A DNA stretch of 60,751 nt from assembly GCA_025455015.1 (NCBI GenBank), contig JALONI010000006.1, positions 1 to 60,751 on the forward strand. Reading direction: 5' to 3'. A model generated the notes under the pieces. That model was not told the DNA's origin. It ran no database searches and worked only from the letters and a program-made list of their open reading frames with translations. This DNA is from Cyclobacteriaceae bacterium. GTDB taxonomy: Bacteria > Bacteroidota > Bacteroidia > Cytophagales > Cyclobacteriaceae. The translations under genes were made by a program, and so were the position numbers. This document shows, piece after piece, positions 9,441-16,678 of this stretch (position 1 is the first letter of the stretch; every line of letters begins with the position of its first letter).

Positions 9441-9474
9441 CGGAGCGGTGGAAAAAAATTACCCCGCGCTGCCG

Positions 9475-9957
9475 ATGGCTGTCACAAAAACCATGCTTAT
9501 CACGCCCGAAGGCTTAGCCCAACTGAAAGCCGAACTGGACCACCTGTGGCGCGTAGAGCGACCGGACATCACACAAAAAGTTTCGTGGGCTGCCAGCCTG
9601 GGCGATCGCTCTGAAAATGCCGACTACCACTACAACAAAAAGCGCCTGCGCGAAATTGACAGGCGCATTTTATACCTGCGCAAGTGTATCGACAACCTCA
9701 AGGTGGTGCCCTACTCCTCTTACCAGGAAGGCAAGGTGATGTTGGGCGCCTGGGTGGAAATCAAAAACGATCAGGGGATGACCAACCGCTTGCGCCTGGT
9801 GGGCAGCGAAGAACTTCAAGGCAGAAAAGATCACATCTCCATGGATTCGCCCATGGCGCAGGCCTTGTGGAAGAAAGAGGTGGGTGATGAGGTAGTCGTA
9901 AAAACGCCCACGCGCTCGTTTGTCTGGCGCATTGTCAAAATTGACTACCACCCGTGA
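9475..9957 (+). CDS. greB: Transcript cleavage factor GreB
   Basis: A 160-residue Gre factor that enters the RNA polymerase secondary channel and stimulates cleavage of backtracked RNA. The N-terminal coiled coil carries the acidic tip in LGDRSENADYHYNKKRLR, followed by the FKBP-like C-terminal domain (GAWVEIKNDQG, SPMAQALWKKEVGDEVVV). The basic tip-adjacent segment and the NKKRLREIDRR phrase match GreB rather than GreA. ATG 9475 is chosen because the upstream in-frame extension has no protein-like features. The close resemblance to gammaproteobacterial GreB, as I recall that sequence, is notable and could reflect transfer. Confidence 0.9.
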   Translation: MAVTKTMLITPEGLAQLKAELDHLWRVERPDITQKVSWAASLGDRSENADYHYNKKRLREIDRRILYLRKCIDNLKVVPYSSYQEGKVMLGAWVEIKNDQGMTNRLRLVGSEELQGRKDHISMDSPMAQALWKKEVGDEVVVKTPTRSFVWRIVKIDYHP

Positions 9958-10013
9958 ACTGGCGGCTCGGATTTGCCGGCCGTTCGCCCCGCCAATAACC
10001 AGTTGCCCGCGGG

Positions 10014-11177
10014 TCAATTCGCGGGCACCATGCGCAGCACCAGGCCCGGATTTTCGGTGGCCACATGAATGTAGCCGTCCGGACTTTGCGCCACGCAGCG
10101 AACCCGCGCGAAATTATTGAGCAGTCGCTCCTCGCGTGCGTACCGGCCGTTGGCGTCCAACTCTACACGGGCCAGGTGCCGCTGTGCCAACGCACCGATC
10201 AACAGGTTGCCGCGCCATTGCGGATAGCGCGCACTGGTGACCACCGTCATGCCGCACGGGGCAATGGAGGGTGTCCAGTGCCGCACGGGTTGTTCCATCC
10301 CCGGCCGCTGGGTTTCGTTGGTGATGGGCGAGCCATCGTAATTGATGCCAAACGTAATGACGGGCCAGCCATAGTTCTTTCCACGTTCCACACGATTGAC
10401 TTCATCGCCCCCGCGCGGACCGTGCTCATGAGCCCACAGGGTTTGCGTGGCGGCATCGAAAATCATTCCCTGCACGTTGCGATGGCCATAGCTCCAAATT
10501 TCGGGGCGTGCGCTCGCGGTGCCTACGAAGGGATTGTCGGAGGGCACGCGCCCATCGTCATGCAAACGGATTACTTTGCCCCAATGATTGGTTAGGCTTT
10601 GCGCGTTTGAAGGATTGCCGCGATCACCGGTACTCAGGTACACGTACCCGTTGCCATCAAAGGCAATGCGGCTACCGAAATGCTGACCGCTGGTACTGAA
10701 AGGCTGGCCCACAAAAAGCTCTTGCACTTCGGTGAACGCGGTACCCTGTAACTTGGCGCGACCGAGGGCCGTGCCTCCTCCGCCCGCTCCGGCTTTGCTG
10801 TACGAAAAATAAATCCAGCCATTGGTGGCATAGTCGGGGTGCACTTGAATATCCAACAGGCCACCCTGACCATTCTGATACACCGCTGGCACATTTTGAA
10901 CTCGCTCGGCCGTGAGCTGCTTGTGTTGAATGATGCGAATGGCGCCCGTGCGTTCGGTTACCAAAAGGCGACCATCGGGCAGAAAGGCAAGACCCCAGGG
11001 GTTGCTGAGGCCGGAGGCGAGGGTATCCAGCCCAAAAGATTGTTTCTCTGAGTTAATAATGGCGCCCCGCACCGGATCATTGGGGGTTTGGTCGGGCGCG
11101 ATGGGTGTCTCGGTCGCGGATTCTTCACAGCCGGTGGCCGCCAGAATGAAAACGAACAAAAAAGTTTTGATATTCAT
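10014..11177 (-). CDS. PQQ-type aldose sugar dehydrogenase, lipoprotein
   Basis: A 387-residue six-bladed propeller of the soluble glucose/aldose dehydrogenase (GdhB/YliI) family, which oxidises sugars using PQQ. The N-terminus has a lipobox ending ATGC (Cys 17), so the protein should be anchored in the envelope. Family marks are NPWGLAFLPDGRLLVTER, GGLLDIQVHPDY, GSRIAFDGNGYVYLSTGDRG, EIWSYGHRNVQGM, WAHEHGPRGGDEVN and NYGWPVITFGINY. PQQ synthesis genes are not in this window, so cofactor use is inferred from the family. It converges on greB. An 8-bp inverted repeat at 10004-10027 spans the stop region but has no T tract. Confidence 0.88.
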   Translation of the reverse strand: MNIKTFLFVFILAATGCEESATETPIAPDQTPNDPVRGAIINSEKQSFGLDTLASGLSNPWGLAFLPDGRLLVTERTGAIRIIQHKQLTAERVQNVPAVYQNGQGGLLDIQVHPDYATNGWIYFSYSKAGAGGGGTALGRAKLQGTAFTEVQELFVGQPFSTSGQHFGSRIAFDGNGYVYLSTGDRGNPSNAQSLTNHWGKVIRLHDDGRVPSDNPFVGTASARPEIWSYGHRNVQGMIFDAATQTLWAHEHGPRGGDEVNRVERGKNYGWPVITFGINYDGSPITNETQRPGMEQPVRHWTPSIAPCGMTVVTSARYPQWRGNLLIGALAQRHLARVELDANGRYAREERLLNNFARVRCVAQSPDGYIHVATENPGLVLRMVPAN

Positions 11178-11396
11178 ACCACGTGTAACAAATCAGAAAA
11201 ACCAAAAGTTAATAACCAGGGAAAAAAAAAGTAACCTGGCGCGGCCGTGAGATGCTGCCAGCGCAGGTGAGTTGACGGCAAGCCCGGATGAAGTGATTTT
11301 CCACCCGCGGCCACAGTCCAAAAAGTAAACGATTAATCCACCTGTAACACGGTGGACGCCCACCCCTTTGCTTGTTGCGGGCTGTGTGCCGGTTGC

Positions 11397-11870
11397 CTAG
11401 TAGTATCGCATCCTCATCACCACCTTTTTGTGCCCGGTCAGGACAAAGTCAAAATCGTGGTAAACAGGCTTGCGCAACATGGTGGCATGGTAGTAGTCGG
11501 AAAAAGCATGGCCTTCTTTGGGCAAAAACCAACCCATGTCCAGTTTCATGTCACTGTTCTCATCGTCTTGCAGTGCGATGCCCATGTTTTTTGAAGTGAA
11601 GCCGTGATAGGTGACGGTGATGGAGTCGCCCTTCATTTCTGTCTTGGGTACGACCATCCGCAAAAAACCGGTGTCATGCGGGAAGGGTGTACTGTCGTCA
11701 TAAAACTTAAAGCGAATCACGCCCTTGTCGTTGCGTATGTTTCGCACGGTGATGGTGATCGAGTAGGTTTCGTCTGTTGCTGCGGGTATGGTGGCTGTGC
11801 TGGCCACAGGCATGTCCGTTTGTCCTGCGGCTACGATCGGTATGGCGAGCGCAAGGAACAAGTGGGTCAT
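11397..11870 (-). CDS. DUF2141 domain protein, secreted
   Basis: A 157-residue protein with a signal peptide (MTHLFLALAIPIVAAGQ) and a DUF2141 beta-sandwich: YSITITVRNIRNDKGVIRFK, SITVTYHGFTSKNMGIALQD and the acidic turn DDENSDMKLDMGWFLPKEG. DUF2141 proteins are exported and of unknown function. The open frame begins 63 bp earlier (MFMGLTIYRPEL), but the ATG at 11868-11870 puts the hydrophobic stretch at the N-terminus. It follows the response regulator gene on the same strand and may be read through from it. There is no signature of an enzyme active site. Confidence 0.8.
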   Translation of the reverse strand: MTHLFLALAIPIVAAGQTDMPVASTATIPAATDETYSITITVRNIRNDKGVIRFKFYDDSTPFPHDTGFLRMVVPKTEMKGDSITVTYHGFTSKNMGIALQDDENSDMKLDMGWFLPKEGHAFSDYYHATMLRKPVYHDFDFVLTGHKKVVMRMRYY

Positions 11871-11963
11871 CAGTATTTGTACATGGGCAACGGTTTTCAA
11901 CTCGGGACGATAAATGGTTAGTCCCATAAACATACGGATAATCTGGCAAACTTTTCAGGGCCC

Positions 11964-12599
11964 TCACGTAAGCCGCTCCTGTATGGCCCGGGCCACCGCT
12001 TCCGTCATGCTGGCCACATGCAGTTTGTCGTAAATGTTTTTCATGTGGAAACGCACGGTGGCATACGATACCCCCAAATCGCTGGCGATCATCTTGTAGC
12101 TTTTGCCTTTCACTAACTCGCGCAGTACCTCCGTTTCGCGTTCGGAAAGGTTCCGGTCCACTACGATGCCCTTCACTTGTTGCTGAAAGAGCTGCAGTAC
12201 TTTGGCCGCCACGGAGGGCGTCATCGGGGCGCCTCCATGAAAGGCGTCTTCCACGGATTGAAGATACGTTTCCGGAGTGCTGTTTTTCAGGATGTAGCCA
12301 TTGGCCCCGCCACAAATGGCCGCCACGATTTTGTCATCGCTGTCGAACACCGTTTGCATCACCACTATTTTTTGCGGCCACGTTTGCTTGATGAGCCGCA
12401 GCCCCTCGATGCCAGACGTGCCCGGCATACGGATGTCCATCAAGATGACATCCGGGTTGCACTGGCGGATGTCGCGGATAAGGGAATTACAATCTTCAAA
12501 TGCCCCGCACACCACCATTTTGCCCGATGAGTTGAGGAGGGCCGTCAGGCTTTTGCGCAAGTGGTTGTTGTCTTCAAAGATGGCCACCCGGATGCTCAT
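11964..12599 (-). CDS. NarL/LuxR-type response regulator
   Basis: About 211 residues. The N-terminal receiver domain has the acidic pair in FEDN, phosphoacceptor Asp about 55 (VILMDIRMPG) and the Lys in NGYILKNS. The C-terminal LuxR-type helix-turn-helix is LSERETEVLRELVKGKSYKM and SYATVRFHMKNIYDKL. The frame is open up to an ATG at 12620, but the -7 element TACTTTTG at 12605-12612 lies between the two ATGs, so I choose 12597-12599 (MSIRVAIFEDN); the transcript would then be almost leaderless. The likely partner is the HisKA_3 kinase at 16679-19624, four genes upstream on the same strand. The intervening surface-protein operon is the obvious candidate target, by inference. Confidence 0.9.
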   Translation of the reverse strand: MSIRVAIFEDNNHLRKSLTALLNSSGKMVVCGAFEDCNSLIRDIRQCNPDVILMDIRMPGTSGIEGLRLIKQTWPQKIVVMQTVFDSDDKIVAAICGGANGYILKNSTPETYLQSVEDAFHGGAPMTPSVAAKVLQLFQQQVKGIVVDRNLSERETEVLRELVKGKSYKMIASDLGVSYATVRFHMKNIYDKLHVASMTEAVARAIQERLT

Positions 12600-12604
12600 G
12601 TCAT

Positions 12605-12612
12605 CAAAAGTA
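12605..12612 (-). promoter_or_regulatory. Candidate -7 element for the response regulator
   Basis: The minus strand reads TACTTTTG, a full match to TAnnTTTG, ending 5 nt before the ATG at 12599. A CTG at 12633-12635, 20 nt upstream, could serve as a weak -33, and it would lie inside the hairpin at 12625-12656. Confidence 0.5.
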
Positions 12613-12624
12613 ATGTTCATAAAT

Positions 12625-12656
12625 GAAAAGTGCAGCCGTTGCGTGCTGCACTTTTC
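12625..12656 (-). terminator. Strong hairpin between the surface-protein operon and the response regulator
   Basis: A perfect 12-bp inverted repeat: GAAAAGTGCAGC (12625-12636) and its complement GCTGCACTTTTC (12645-12656), with an 8-nt loop. Read on the minus strand it follows the 546-residue gene by 35 nt and ends in a short T-rich tail, so it is probably that operon's terminator. It also reaches into the regulator's promoter region. Confidence 0.65.
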
Positions 12657-12690
12657 GGAAAACCCAAACCAAACAATACGATATAAATGC

Positions 12691-14331
12691 CTACGGGTTG
12701 ATCACTTGTATCTGCGCCTGGCCGGACGCCACCGTGATGTCTTTGGCCGCGGTGGCGTTTCCCTTGAAAATCTGAACCGATGCAGTGTAGGTGCCAGGGC
12801 TGGTGACGGTGTGATGAATCGTGTGCGAGATTGATCCCACAATCCCCGACAGGGCGGCATCACTCACATTTACTTGTTTGAGGATGGTGGAGCCGCTGCG
12901 AATAAACAGTTGCATTTGATACCCTTCGTTGATGCTGCTGGTCGTGTTCACGATTGGAAGACTCACCGAGAAAATGATCTTGGCAGGTTGTGACGCGCTG
13001 GTAGCTGCACTGGCAGTCACACTCAGGCCCGACAGGCCCGGTACGGCCGTAGAGGTGTTGTTCTGAACGGTGAGGGTAGAAGTTTGGTCGAAGAGATAAA
13101 CATCCGAAGGTCGTTGGATGCCACTGGCGGCTGTAAAGTTCCCGGTCACGTTTACCTTCCCGTCAAAGTAACCGGCCCATCCGGTGCCGACTGAGATTCC
13201 ATTGACGGCTACGCCCGATCCGGTGATCGCGTAGAGTGCAGTGGCATTGGTTGAGGAGGCCGTTACGCCTGTTCCATTGCTCGATACAGCAATAATCGCC
13301 TGACCCTGGTTTGCCTCGCTGCGAAAACCGATGCCGTTGGTAGCGCTATTTGTCAGATCAACAGATGTAACGCTGTTGTCGGACAATACAAGAGGCAGCA
13401 CCACGCTGTTGCCCGGCTTCCACGCTTGTGCCGTGTTATCCCACTTCAACGCCTGCCCGTTGGTGGCACCTTGCTGCGCCAGTTTGATGGGCGAAGCTGC
13501 CGAAGTACCCGTGCCTGAAAAAACATTATCAAAGAAAACGGCAGGGCGGCCCGGTACCCATGTGGTGCCATTCCACAGCAGCGATTCGCCCGTGGCCGCT
13601 CCTTGCTGCGCAATGCGAAGGGGCGCGGCCGCAGTGCCGTTGCCATCCAGCGTAACGTTGCGCTGCACCACCTGGCTTCCCCAATTGTCGGCACCGCCAC
13701 CACCGCTCACATTGGCGGGCACCCAGGCTGTGCCATTCCATTGCAACACCTGCCCGGTTGCGGCACCTTGCTGCGCCAAGCTGAGTGGACTCGCAGCCGT
13801 GCCATTGCCCGCCAGGGCGGCCGTAGTCGAGATCGACTCCAACGTGGCCGGCACCCACTGCGTGCCGTTCCAGCGAAGCACCTGGTTGTTGGTTGCCCCC
13901 GAAGAAGAGACATCGGTCAACTCGTCCAGCGAAACACCGGCCACCCGATTGGCCACCAAGGCATACGGCACACTGGCAAAAGGTGTGGTGCCCACATCGG
14001 TGTAATTGGTGCCACCCGTCAAATCCATCTCGGTCTTCAACGATTTGGAGCCGGTGGTCCAGTCAATGGCCGAGAACGCCCCCAAAGTCGGAGCCCCCGT
14101 ACCCAGATTCACGGTGAACATGCCATACGCGTTGGTTTGCGGAGTGAATGTTTCGGTAAATACCGGAGTGGTGCCGTTGAGAACAGAAACACGCAGTCCG
14201 ATGGATTGGTTGGCAATAACGGCACCGGACGGATTGCGCGCTACCGCCTGATAGGTGAGGGCTTGAGGAGCTTGCGCGAGACCAGCCATGCTGGCGAATG
14301 CGATCAAAACAAAAAGTAAAAAGGGCTTCAT
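12691..14331 (-). CDS. Secreted repeat protein with phage-fibre-like repeats
   Basis: A 546-residue protein with signal peptide MKPFLLFVLIAFASMAGLAQ. An N-terminal domain (ALTYQAVARNPSGAVIANQS) is typical of large Bacteroidota surface proteins. Between about residues 140 and 310 lie four imperfect repeats with the pattern GNGTAASPLxLAQQGAATGQ followed by LxWNGTxWVP. Next comes a Ser/Thr/Asn-rich stretch, and then a C-terminal beta domain (SISHTIHHTVTSPGTYTASV). The repeats recall tail-fibre or collagen-like adhesin stalks, which suggests a surface fibre, by analogy only. No T9SS sorting domain was recognised at its C-terminus, although the preceding gene has one. It is last in the operon, 4 bp after the 157-residue gene. 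Confidence 0.75.
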   Translation of the reverse strand: MKPFLLFVLIAFASMAGLAQAPQALTYQAVARNPSGAVIANQSIGLRVSVLNGTTPVFTETFTPQTNAYGMFTVNLGTGAPTLGAFSAIDWTTGSKSLKTEMDLTGGTNYTDVGTTPFASVPYALVANRVAGVSLDELTDVSSSGATNNQVLRWNGTQWVPATLESISTTAALAGNGTAASPLSLAQQGAATGQVLQWNGTAWVPANVSGGGGADNWGSQVVQRNVTLDGNGTAAAPLRIAQQGAATGESLLWNGTTWVPGRPAVFFDNVFSGTGTSAASPIKLAQQGATNGQALKWDNTAQAWKPGNSVVLPLVLSDNSVTSVDLTNSATNGIGFRSEANQGQAIIAVSSNGTGVTASSTNATALYAITGSGVAVNGISVGTGWAGYFDGKVNVTGNFTAASGIQRPSDVYLFDQTSTLTVQNNTSTAVPGLSGLSVTASAATSASQPAKIIFSVSLPIVNTTSSINEGYQMQLFIRSGSTILKQVNVSDAALSGIVGSISHTIHHTVTSPGTYTASVQIFKGNATAAKDITVASGQAQIQVINP

Positions 14332-14335
14332 GGTG

Positions 14336-14809
14336 TTAGTTGGTTTTCACGATTTTCAAAAGATGATAGTGGCCTTGGGCCGATGCAATGCGCAGGAAAT
14401 ACGTGGCTGCACGGAGTGCTTGCACATCGAATTCAACCTGGTCTTCCGCAAGGCTGCGGGGCACGGTTAGCTCACGCCCTTGAAGGTCCGTCCAGGTGAA
14501 CCGGTACTGCGGGGCGTTTTTGATCCCGCCCACGGTCAGTTTGTCGGTTGTGGGATTTGGGAAAACATCCAGCGCAATAAACTCGGCCACAGCCGTAGGC
14601 CCCGCTTCGATAAGGCTGACTTGAAACCCCTGGTGGAGCAACACGCCTGTGGCGGAACGATCGCCCGCAAGCGGCTGGCCAAGCGTGAGCGACACGTGTA
14701 CCGTTGACGATGACAACTGTCCTCCTCCCGAGGCCACCACACGGCTGCTCAGTGTTTGCGCGCCCACGGCTGCGGGCCACAGCAACAATAAAATGTACAT
14801 GTGTTTCAT
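14336..14809 (-). CDS. Small protein with T9SS type A sorting domain
   Basis: A 157-residue protein: signal peptide (MKHMYILLLLWPAAVGAQ), a short domain of the kind often preceding sorting domains (VVASGGGQLSS, VSLTLGQPLAG, VLLHQGFQVSL), and a C-terminal type A sorting domain (LDVFPNPTTDKLTVGG, WTDLQGREL, AATYFLRIASAQGHYHLLKI, ending VKTN). The sorting domain directs export across the outer membrane by the type IX system and attachment to the surface. It is third in a tightly packed four-gene operon. Confidence 0.85.
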   Translation of the reverse strand: MKHMYILLLLWPAAVGAQTLSSRVVASGGGQLSSSTVHVSLTLGQPLAGDRSATGVLLHQGFQVSLIEAGPTAVAEFIALDVFPNPTTDKLTVGGIKNAPQYRFTWTDLQGRELTVPRSLAEDQVEFDVQALRAATYFLRIASAQGHYHLLKIVKTN

Positions 14810-14822
14810 AGACTATTTTTGG

Positions 14823-15287
14823 TTAGGGAGCGGTGAAGGCGAAAACCCATTGCCCTTGAACACTGTGGGCGCGGTTGGCAAAACCGTTTCCGGAAAACGT
14901 AAACGACAGTTGAAGTTGCGTATCCGAAACGATGTAGACCATCTCCAATTCGCGGGTTGAGGCCGGGTCGCGCACCAATTGGCTCACGGGATCATCGCCA
15001 AACACCCAGGTGCCCGATTCAGGCCACGGGCTCAGGGTCGGGCGATTGTTAGCCTGGTAGGAAAAGGGTCCGGAGGCAGACCCCGTCAAGACCAATTCCA
15101 GACCGGTGTATTCCGATTGTGCTACGTTGTTGAGCGTAACGGAGGCGATCGTCCACCGCTTTACCAACTTTTGTCGTTGTTGTTCTTCTATGCTGAGTGG
15201 GGGCGGATCATCCGAGGAGCAAGCCATCAGTTGACATAGCCCCAATGCCAGTGCCCCTACCAGCAGCGTGCGCAGGTACTGTGTCAT
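14823..15287 (-). CDS. Predicted surface lipoprotein
   Basis: A 154-residue protein with lipobox LMAC (Cys 23) followed by SSDDPPP, a Ser/Asp pattern like the lipoprotein export signals that send Bacteroidota lipoproteins to the cell surface. The mature part has RWTIASVTLNNVAQ, a GTWVFGDD segment and a beta-rich C-terminus (QLQLSFTFSGNGF) ending QGQWVFAFTAP. It resembles lipocalin-like or DUF-type small lipoproteins, but no family is claimed. The ending QWVF is shared with the upstream 438-residue lipoprotein (DQWVFTLINRP). It starts 4 bp after that gene. Confidence 0.75.
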   Translation of the reverse strand: MTQYLRTLLVGALALGLCQLMACSSDDPPPLSIEEQQRQKLVKRWTIASVTLNNVAQSEYTGLELVLTGSASGPFSYQANNRPTLSPWPESGTWVFGDDPVSQLVRDPASTRELEMVYIVSDTQLQLSFTFSGNGFANRAHSVQGQWVFAFTAP

Positions 15288-15291
15288 GACG

Positions 15292-16608
15292 CTACGGGCG
15301 GTTGATGAGTGTGAACACCCACTGATCGGCCAGGTTGGGCGAGTTGGTAGGGTCGGGTTTGATGCCCGTTACCATCACCAGCATTTTCCGGTTGCCCTTC
15401 TTGTAGCCAATGGCTGCGATTGGATACGTCTGCTGGGCCAGCGTGACGGGGTTGGTGGTGTTGTCCGTTACCTGATAGAGATAGCCAAACAACATCCCGT
15501 TTTCAACCTTCTCAAACTTAACGGCCCACGTGATGTTGCTTTCCACTTCATTGCTGCCGATGGATCCCCGATAGGCGTGAAAACTCAAAAAATCATTCGG
15601 CAATCGCGGATCGTTGTAGACAGCATAGGCTTGGTTGGAGAGCGTAAAGCCACCCGAGCCATCGCGGGCACCCAAGAAGGTACCAAACCCGGCCAGCTCG
15701 CCCGAGAGGCCACCCTGATTAAAGTTGGCGAGGTTAAAATCGGACAACGTAACACTTGCGTCCTGAAGGGCCATGAATGCACCGCCTTGGCCATCACCTT
15801 GATCCATGATGAAAAGACCTTCTGCGATATTGAATTGGCCTGTAAATTTTTTGCCCGGGTCACCGCCCACGTTGGCCGTTTGTGTAAAATCGCCCAAGGG
15901 GCCCACGGTACCCAAAGTCACATTAGCGGGCACCGTATTGTCAGGCTGAAAAATGCAGCCAAAGGAACTGTTGATTTTGTTTTGTACACACGTGAGCGTA
16001 CGCGAAAAGGGAACCTCGGATAAGGATACGGTGCCGGCTGCTTCGTTGATGTTCCACTTGAAAGATCCCCAGCATCCGTCTTTGTCAACATGGTTATATC
16101 CTTGAAAAGGGAAAGCCGTGCGGATATAGTTAAATGTGTGGATGCCGTTGGTACCCACCCGTGTGCTGCGCGCATTCATGGTCACCAAGCCAAAACGAGG
16201 AGCACCATTGATGGCTGCGGGGGCATCGGGCAACATAATTAGACTTTTGCCCGGTATCTCTTGCGCATAGATTTTATACGATCCGTTGGTGGCAATGCCC
16301 GGCACGGCACGGCTGGTGGCCGTTATGGTCAGTTCAATAAACCCGCGGTTGATTTTGGCAAACGGCCCCGAAAAAATGACATCATCGGATGTGTTGGCTT
16401 TGGTGCCTGCGTCCCACGTGGCCACAAAAGTGCTCCGTTGGTTATTAAACAAAACCAACCACACATCACCCGGGGAGGTAGTGCCAAAATATTCCACGTC
16501 AGACGAAACCTCCGGAGCGGGATCATCGCTTCCGCAGCTGTCAAACAACAACGGCACACAAAGCAGGGCCAGCCCGATGAACCATCGGGTCATGCGATTC
16601 TTTTTCAT
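15292..16608 (-). CDS. Large predicted surface lipoprotein, first gene of the operon
   Basis: A 438-residue lipoprotein: the hydrophobic N-terminus ends at DSC (Cys 25), followed by GSDDPAPE, an acidic export-signal-like stretch. The mature part is Gly/Asn-rich and beta-rich, with three cysteines at about residues 180-222 (KDGCWGSFK, RTLTCVQNK, SSFGCIFQ) and a C-terminal segment GYKKGNRKMLVMVTGIK. It has no recognised catalytic motif and could be a surface binding protein. Its promoter has a full -7 match overlapped by a perfect dyad (16607-16630). It probably leads an operon of four envelope proteins flanked by a sensor kinase and a response regulator. Confidence 0.75.
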   Translation of the reverse strand: MKKNRMTRWFIGLALLCVPLLFDSCGSDDPAPEVSSDVEYFGTTSPGDVWLVLFNNQRSTFVATWDAGTKANTSDDVIFSGPFAKINRGFIELTITATSRAVPGIATNGSYKIYAQEIPGKSLIMLPDAPAAINGAPRFGLVTMNARSTRVGTNGIHTFNYIRTAFPFQGYNHVDKDGCWGSFKWNINEAAGTVSLSEVPFSRTLTCVQNKINSSFGCIFQPDNTVPANVTLGTVGPLGDFTQTANVGGDPGKKFTGQFNIAEGLFIMDQGDGQGGAFMALQDASVTLSDFNLANFNQGGLSGELAGFGTFLGARDGSGGFTLSNQAYAVYNDPRLPNDFLSFHAYRGSIGSNEVESNITWAVKFEKVENGMLFGYLYQVTDNTTNPVTLAQQTYPIAAIGYKKGNRKMLVMVTGIKPDPTNSPNLADQWVFTLINRP

Positions 16609-16630
16609 AGCTTTTTATTTTCAAAGCTAT
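16607..16630. promoter_or_regulatory. Perfect dyad over the operon promoter (candidate operator)
   Basis: ATAGCTTT (16607-16614) and its exact complement AAAGCTAT (16623-16630) are separated by 8 nt. The right arm almost exactly covers the -7 element, and the left arm reaches two bases into the start codon. A protein bound here would block transcription start, or the arms could form an RNA hairpin at the 5' end. Confidence 0.45.
16622..16629 (-). promoter_or_regulatory. Candidate -7 element of the surface-protein operon
   Basis: The minus strand reads TAGCTTTG, a full match to TAnnTTTG, ending 13 nt before the ATG at 16608. The nearest TTG upstream lies 27 nt away, outside the usual 17-23 range, which may indicate an activator-dependent promoter. 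Confidence 0.5.
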
Positions 16631-16678
16631 CCGCGGCCTGCGCGCGGGGGTACTGCCAAAAGTGATAGGTGGGGGCAG

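Noticed and set aside
10004-10027. 8-bp inverted repeat between greB and the sugar dehydrogenase as a terminator
   Set aside because: The stem is short, overlaps the coding end and is not followed by a T tract in either direction.
11178-11396. Intergenic region upstream of the sugar dehydrogenase as a promoter or RNA site
   Set aside because: I found only a TAACTTTTG-like run with the wrong spacing and no -33; nothing convincing.
13603-14319. Plus-strand frame of 238 codons across the repeat protein
   Set aside because: It lies opposite the secreted repeat protein, whose minus reading has a signal peptide and repeated units; the plus frame has neither.
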